A DNA stretch of 41,272 nucleotides from Bacteroidales bacterium (GTDB lineage: Bacteria; Bacteroidota; Bacteroidia; Bacteroidales; WCHB1-69): contig JAEEQA010000011.1 in the NCBI GenBank assembly GCA_016285085.1, positions 1-41,272 of the forward strand, given 5' to 3'. Below are positions 37,592-41,272 of this stretch, one piece after another; position 1 is the first letter of the stretch; the number at the start of each line of letters is the position of its first letter. Made by a program: the position numbers and the translations under genes. The notes beneath the pieces were generated by a model that did not search any database, had not been told where the DNA came from, and saw only the letters and a program-made list of their open reading frames with translations.

Positions 37592-38422
37592 ATGAAAAAA
37601 CTTATTGCATTATTTGCCGTTTTTGCCATCTTTGCTTTCGGCATCAACAATGTGACCATCGCACAGAATGACAAAAAGGCTGCTGAAGAACCGGCAACCG
37701 AACAAGTGACTGAAGCCCAAGAAGCTGCACCCGCAGCCGCTGAACAGGCACACATCGTCAAGGCTGAAGACCAGAACACTTCTGTCGAAAAGAGCCTTCA
37801 CTACGTTTTGAAAGACAAATTCGCTGAAGGTGATCCGTTGTGGATGACCCCGGTGTTGATCTGCTTGGTTCTCGGTCTGGCTTTCGCCATCGAGCGTATT
37901 TTCTACCTCAACCTTGCCAGCACCAACTCCCAGAAATTACTTGCCAAAGTTGAAGAAGCCATGAAGAACGGCGGTGTCGAGAAGGCCAAGGATGTTTGCC
38001 GCGACACCAAAGGACCCCTCGCCGGTGTCTTCTATCAGGGCCTCGACCGCTACGACGAAGGCCTCGATTCCGTTGAAAAATCCCTCGTTTCTTACGGTGG
38101 CGTTGAAATGGGCCGCCTTGAAAAGAACCTGAGCTGGTTGAGCCTCTGCATGGCCCTTGCTACTCAGTTGGGTTTCATGGGTACCGTTATCGGTATGGTC
38201 GCTGCATTCGATAACATCGAACGTCAGGGTGATATCAGCCCCACCGTTGTGGCTGGCGGTATGAAGGTCGCTCTGTTGACTACCGTGTTCGGTTTGATCA
38301 CCGCTGTCATCCTTCAGATTTTCTACAACTACATTCTCTCCAAGATCGACGGTATCGTCAACGATATGGAAAACGCCACCATCGGTTTCATGGATATTAT
38401 GGTTAAATACAATAGAAAATAA
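37592..38422 (+). CDS. exbB: MotA/TolQ/ExbB proton channel family protein
   Basis: GDPLWMTPVLICLVLGLAFAIERIFYL; LATQLGFMGTVIGMVAAFDNIERQGDISPTVVAGGMKVALLTTVFGLITAVILQIFYNY; start at MKKLIALF. Confidence 0.9.
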   Translation: MKKLIALFAVFAIFAFGINNVTIAQNDKKAAEEPATEQVTEAQEAAPAAAEQAHIVKAEDQNTSVEKSLHYVLKDKFAEGDPLWMTPVLICLVLGLAFAIERIFYLNLASTNSQKLLAKVEEAMKNGGVEKAKDVCRDTKGPLAGVFYQGLDRYDEGLDSVEKSLVSYGGVEMGRLEKNLSWLSLCMALATQLGFMGTVIGMVAAFDNIERQGDISPTVVAGGMKVALLTTVFGLITAVILQIFYNYILSKIDGIVNDMENATIGFMDIMVKYNRK

Positions 38423-38461
38423 TTTATAATTTCCCAATTATAAATCTTCAAAACTAACATT

Positions 38462-39421
38462 ATGACAAGAAGAATAGTAAATATTGTCATTTTCGCTATA
38501 GCCGCAATTGCTTGTGTATTGGCCATCATCTATGCCGCCATGTTCGACAGCGACAAGATCAACCAGTACAAGGCCGTCGGTGTGCTGCACGACAACAATC
38601 CTGAACTTCTCAGTGATTTGTCTGCCACCACCCCCGAAACTCTGCCCGCCTACGTAGAAAAATGCCAGACTGTCTCATCAGAACTGGACGGCGAGCTGAG
38701 AAGCGAAAAGAAGGCAAAGGAAAACTTCTACGATTATCTGTCCACCCTTAAGGCATTGAACGCCGACAACTTCGACGCTTTCAAAGCCGGTTACCCCGCC
38801 AATGTCAAGAGCCTCCTCGATCAATTCGATACCGAAGGAAAGTATGTTGAAGAGTTTGCCAAAGTTTCCGATTACAAAGGACTCACCAAATATTTGGTGG
38901 ACTTGGAACAGGAATATAACACTGTGCGTCAGGCCTACCTTCAGAAAGAGAACTATCGCAATTCTCTGAAAGTTGTGCAGGATGCCACCACGGCTATCGC
39001 TGAACTCAATTCCGCAGAATTAAAAGAAAGTCAGTTGGCAGATTTCCAAAACTTCGCTCACAAGTCGCAGGTTTCCAGCAACAAACTGCTCAACACCTCT
39101 TTCTATCTGTTCTACATCATGCTGATCTTCGCTATCGCGGCATTGTTGTTCTTTGCTATCATGCGTATCGCCAAGAACCTCAAGACTTCGTACAAGGCAC
39201 TTGTGGCCATCGTTGCGCTGGTGGTGCTCTTCGTCATCTGCTACCTTTGCGCTTCTCCGGTTTTGGACGATGTGTTCATCAAGCTGCAGATTGCACCTGA
39301 AACCGCCCGCCTCATTGAAGCGGCCGTCTATTTCACCTATGTGGTCTTCTTTGCCGCCATCGTCACTATCATTGCCGCCCCGATTGTCAGTGCAATCCGC
39401 GATAAAAAATCCCTTAAATAA
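38462..39421 (+). CDS. Uncharacterised membrane protein within the Exb operon (one N-terminal TM, helical domain, three C-terminal TMs)
   Basis: TMs IVNIVIFAIAAIACVLAIIYAAMF, LFYIMLIFAIAALLFFAIM, ALVAIVALVVLFVICYL, AAVYFTYVVFFAAIVTIIAAPIV; located between exbB and exbD. Confidence 0.7.
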   Translation: MTRRIVNIVIFAIAAIACVLAIIYAAMFDSDKINQYKAVGVLHDNNPELLSDLSATTPETLPAYVEKCQTVSSELDGELRSEKKAKENFYDYLSTLKALNADNFDAFKAGYPANVKSLLDQFDTEGKYVEEFAKVSDYKGLTKYLVDLEQEYNTVRQAYLQKENYRNSLKVVQDATTAIAELNSAELKESQLADFQNFAHKSQVSSNKLLNTSFYLFYIMLIFAIAALLFFAIMRIAKNLKTSYKALVAIVALVVLFVICYLCASPVLDDVFIKLQIAPETARLIEAAVYFTYVVFFAAIVTIIAAPIVSAIRDKKSLK

Positions 39422-39427
39422 GCGATT

Positions 39428-40000
39428 ATGTCAAGAAAAATGCCCTCATTGAACACAAGTTCGTCGGCCGACATCTCCTTCCTGTTGTTGACCTTCTTCT
39501 TGTTGACATCGTCCATCACCAACGAGCAGGGTATTCCCCGTCTGCTTCCCAAGATCTCCAATCAGGAGAAACAGCAGCAGGAGGATATCCGTGAGCGTAA
39601 CATCCTCACCATCCTCGTGAACAAAAACGACGACGTTCTGATCAACAAGACCCAGATCCTCAAAAAGGAAGATATAGCCACGAAATTGAAGGATATTGCA
39701 AAGGAATTCTTGGCCAACCCGCGTAATGCCGACAATCTGCCTGAGAAGACTGTCAAGCAGATCGATGGACTGGGAACCTTCGCCGTCTCCAAAGGGGTTA
39801 TCTCTCTGACCAATGATAACAGCACCACGTTCGCCACCTATATTCTGGTGCAGAACGAACTGCAAAAGGCGGTCAACGAACTTCGTGACGAGACCTCCCT
39901 CAACTATTTCGGTCAGAAATACGAGAAATTGGCTCCCGAAGAAAAGAAGGCGATCCAAGAAGCAATTCCGATCAATATCTCCGAAGCTACCAGTAAATAA
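39428..40000 (+). CDS. exbD: ExbD/TolR biopolymer transport protein 1
   Basis: MPSLNTSSSADISFLLLTFFLLTSSI TM with conserved Asp; periplasmic domain. Confidence 0.88.
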   Translation: MSRKMPSLNTSSSADISFLLLTFFLLTSSITNEQGIPRLLPKISNQEKQQQEDIRERNILTILVNKNDDVLINKTQILKKEDIATKLKDIAKEFLANPRNADNLPEKTVKQIDGLGTFAVSKGVISLTNDNSTTFATYILVQNELQKAVNELRDETSLNYFGQKYEKLAPEEKKAIQEAIPINISEATSK

Positions 40001-40015
40001 TAAAATTCGAACACT

Positions 40016-40516
40016 ATGGCTCGTTTTAAGAAAAACGGTAAAAAAGAGCTGCCGGAAATCAACAACAGCTCCATGTCAGATATCATTTTCATGTTCCTCT
40101 TCTTCTTCATGGTGATTACCACCATGAGAGAAAGCGACGCTGCCGTGAAATTCACCGCACCCCACGCAACGGAATATCAGAAACTGGAAAAGAAGTCCTC
40201 CATCGCCACCATCTACATGGGTGCGCCAAAACGCGACGGCATCCCGGCTATCGACGAAAAGGTCTCTATCCAGCTCAACGACAAGTTCGCCAGCACCCGT
40301 GCCGAGATCATGAGAAGGGACGTGTCGGATTTTATTAAAGGTGAGCGCGAATCCTGCGCCAACAAGGGCAAGGATCCGAATACCATCACCTACTCCCTTA
40401 AAATCGACCAGGAGGTTCAAATGCGTTACGTCAACATCCTCAAGCAGGAGCTGAGAGAAAACAACGCTTTGAAAATCAACTACGCAACCAAGAAAGACAA
40501 GAAGAACGAAAAGTAA
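40016..40516 (+). CDS. exbD: ExbD/TolR biopolymer transport protein 2
   Basis: LPEINNSSMSDIIFMFLFFFMVITTM TM with conserved Asp. Confidence 0.87.
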   Translation: MARFKKNGKKELPEINNSSMSDIIFMFLFFFMVITTMRESDAAVKFTAPHATEYQKLEKKSSIATIYMGAPKRDGIPAIDEKVSIQLNDKFASTRAEIMRRDVSDFIKGERESCANKGKDPNTITYSLKIDQEVQMRYVNILKQELRENNALKINYATKKDKKNEK

Positions 40517-40537
40517 TCGATTGTCTTCAAAACGATA

Positions 40538-40567
40538 AGAGACTGTTTTACGCAGTCTCTTTTTTTT
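40538..40567 (+). terminator. Rho-independent terminator after the Exb operon
   Basis: agagactg-ttttacg-cagtctct stem followed by seven T. Confidence 0.85.
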
Positions 40568-40582
40568 ATTAATGTATTGGAT

Positions 40583-41272
40583 ATGAAAACCATTGATAAC
40601 CAAGAGATTTGTATAGGAGTCATCGGTTTGGGCTATGTAGGTCTCCCGCTCGCCCGACTCTTCTCCACCCGTTTCCGCACCATTGGGTACGACCGTAACC
40701 AAGAACGCGTCGCCACCCTGATGTCGGGCCACGACACCACCCGCGAGGTGGACGACAGCCTCCTGCAAGAAGCCATCCGCAACGGCTTCGTATGTACCTC
40801 CGACCTGGAAGCTATCCGCTGCTGCAACGTCTATATCGTGGCTGTGCCCACCCCCGTGGATCACAACAACAACCCCGACCTCTCACCGCTCATCGGCGCC
40901 AGCACCACCGTCGGGCAAGTGATCGGCAAAAACGATGTGGTCATCTATGAATCCACTGTTTATCCGGGCGTGACAGAAGAGGAGTGCCTTCCCGTCGTAG
41001 AGAAAATATCGGGACTGAAGTTCAACACCGACTTCTTCGCGGGCTACTCACCCGAACGCATCAATCCGGGCGACAAGGAACACACGGTGGAGAAAATCAA
41101 GAAGGTAACCTCCGGTTCAACGCCGCAAATCGCCGATTTCGTGGACAATCTGTATAACTCCGTATTAGTGAACGGCACGCACAAGGCCAGCTCCATCAAG
41201 GTGGCGGAGGCATCGAAAATCATTGAGAATTCCCAACGTGACGTAAATATCGCGTTCATGAACGAGCTGGCA
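40583..41272 (+). CDS. Nucleotide-sugar (UDP-sugar) dehydrogenase, WbpA/TviB-like; truncated at right edge
   Basis: Manual translation [31 protein letters not shown]...[18 protein letters not shown]...[18 protein letters not shown]...[25 protein letters not shown]...[25 protein letters not shown]; absent from ORF track because no stop in window. Confidence 0.92.
   Translation, partial: MKTIDNQEICIGVIGLGYVGLPLARLFSTRFRTIGYDRNQERVATLMSGHDTTREVDDSLLQEAIRNGFVCTSDLEAIRCCNVYIVAVPTPVDHNNNPDLSPLIGASTTVGQVIGKNDVVIYESTVYPGVTEEECLPVVEKISGLKFNTDFFAGYSPERINPGDKEHTVEKIKKVTSGSTPQIADFVDNLYNSVLVNGTHKASSIKVAEASKIIENSQRDVNIAFMNELA

Noticed and set aside
1-41272. CRISPR arrays, prophage or intact transposons
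   Set aside because: No regularly spaced direct repeats, no integrase, transposase or phage structural genes seen in the ORFs

Overview
Mostly housekeeping and cell-envelope chromosome of a Bacteroidota (Bacteroidales-like) bacterium. The assignment rests on TAnnTTTG-type promoters, a T9SS C-terminal sorting domain, an LptD_2-like protein and an ExbB-X-ExbD-ExbD operon. Recognisable genes include an HdrD/DsrK-like Fe-S protein, a MalY/PatB aminotransferase, era, prs, gapN, an amidase, an LptD-like protein, an ECF sigma factor with a putative membrane partner, an acyltransferase-GT9-lpxK operon, purine nucleoside phosphorylase, an RNase H, a WYL regulator with two flavoproteins, a DPP-IV-type peptidase, dsbD, rfbA, methylmalonyl-CoA mutase, a divergent GAPDH, two tRNAs and a truncated nucleotide-sugar dehydrogenase. 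There is no prophage, CRISPR array or complete transposon. The most unusual part is about 30.9-36 kb. It holds a MntA/HepT (MNT-HEPN) toxin-antitoxin pair starting 2 bp after the methylmalonyl-CoA mutase stop codon, followed by a roughly 180-bp imperfect inverted repeat in non-coding DNA, then a run of secreted or surface proteins with unusual domain combinations and a T9SS-sorted esterase. I did not find a clearly new multi-gene system. The best candidates are the mutase-coupled MNT-HEPN/hairpin locus, the degenerate Rieske-like lipoprotein, the divergent GAPDH and the extra membrane protein in the Exb operon. All family assignments come from reading motifs by eye; no searches were run.
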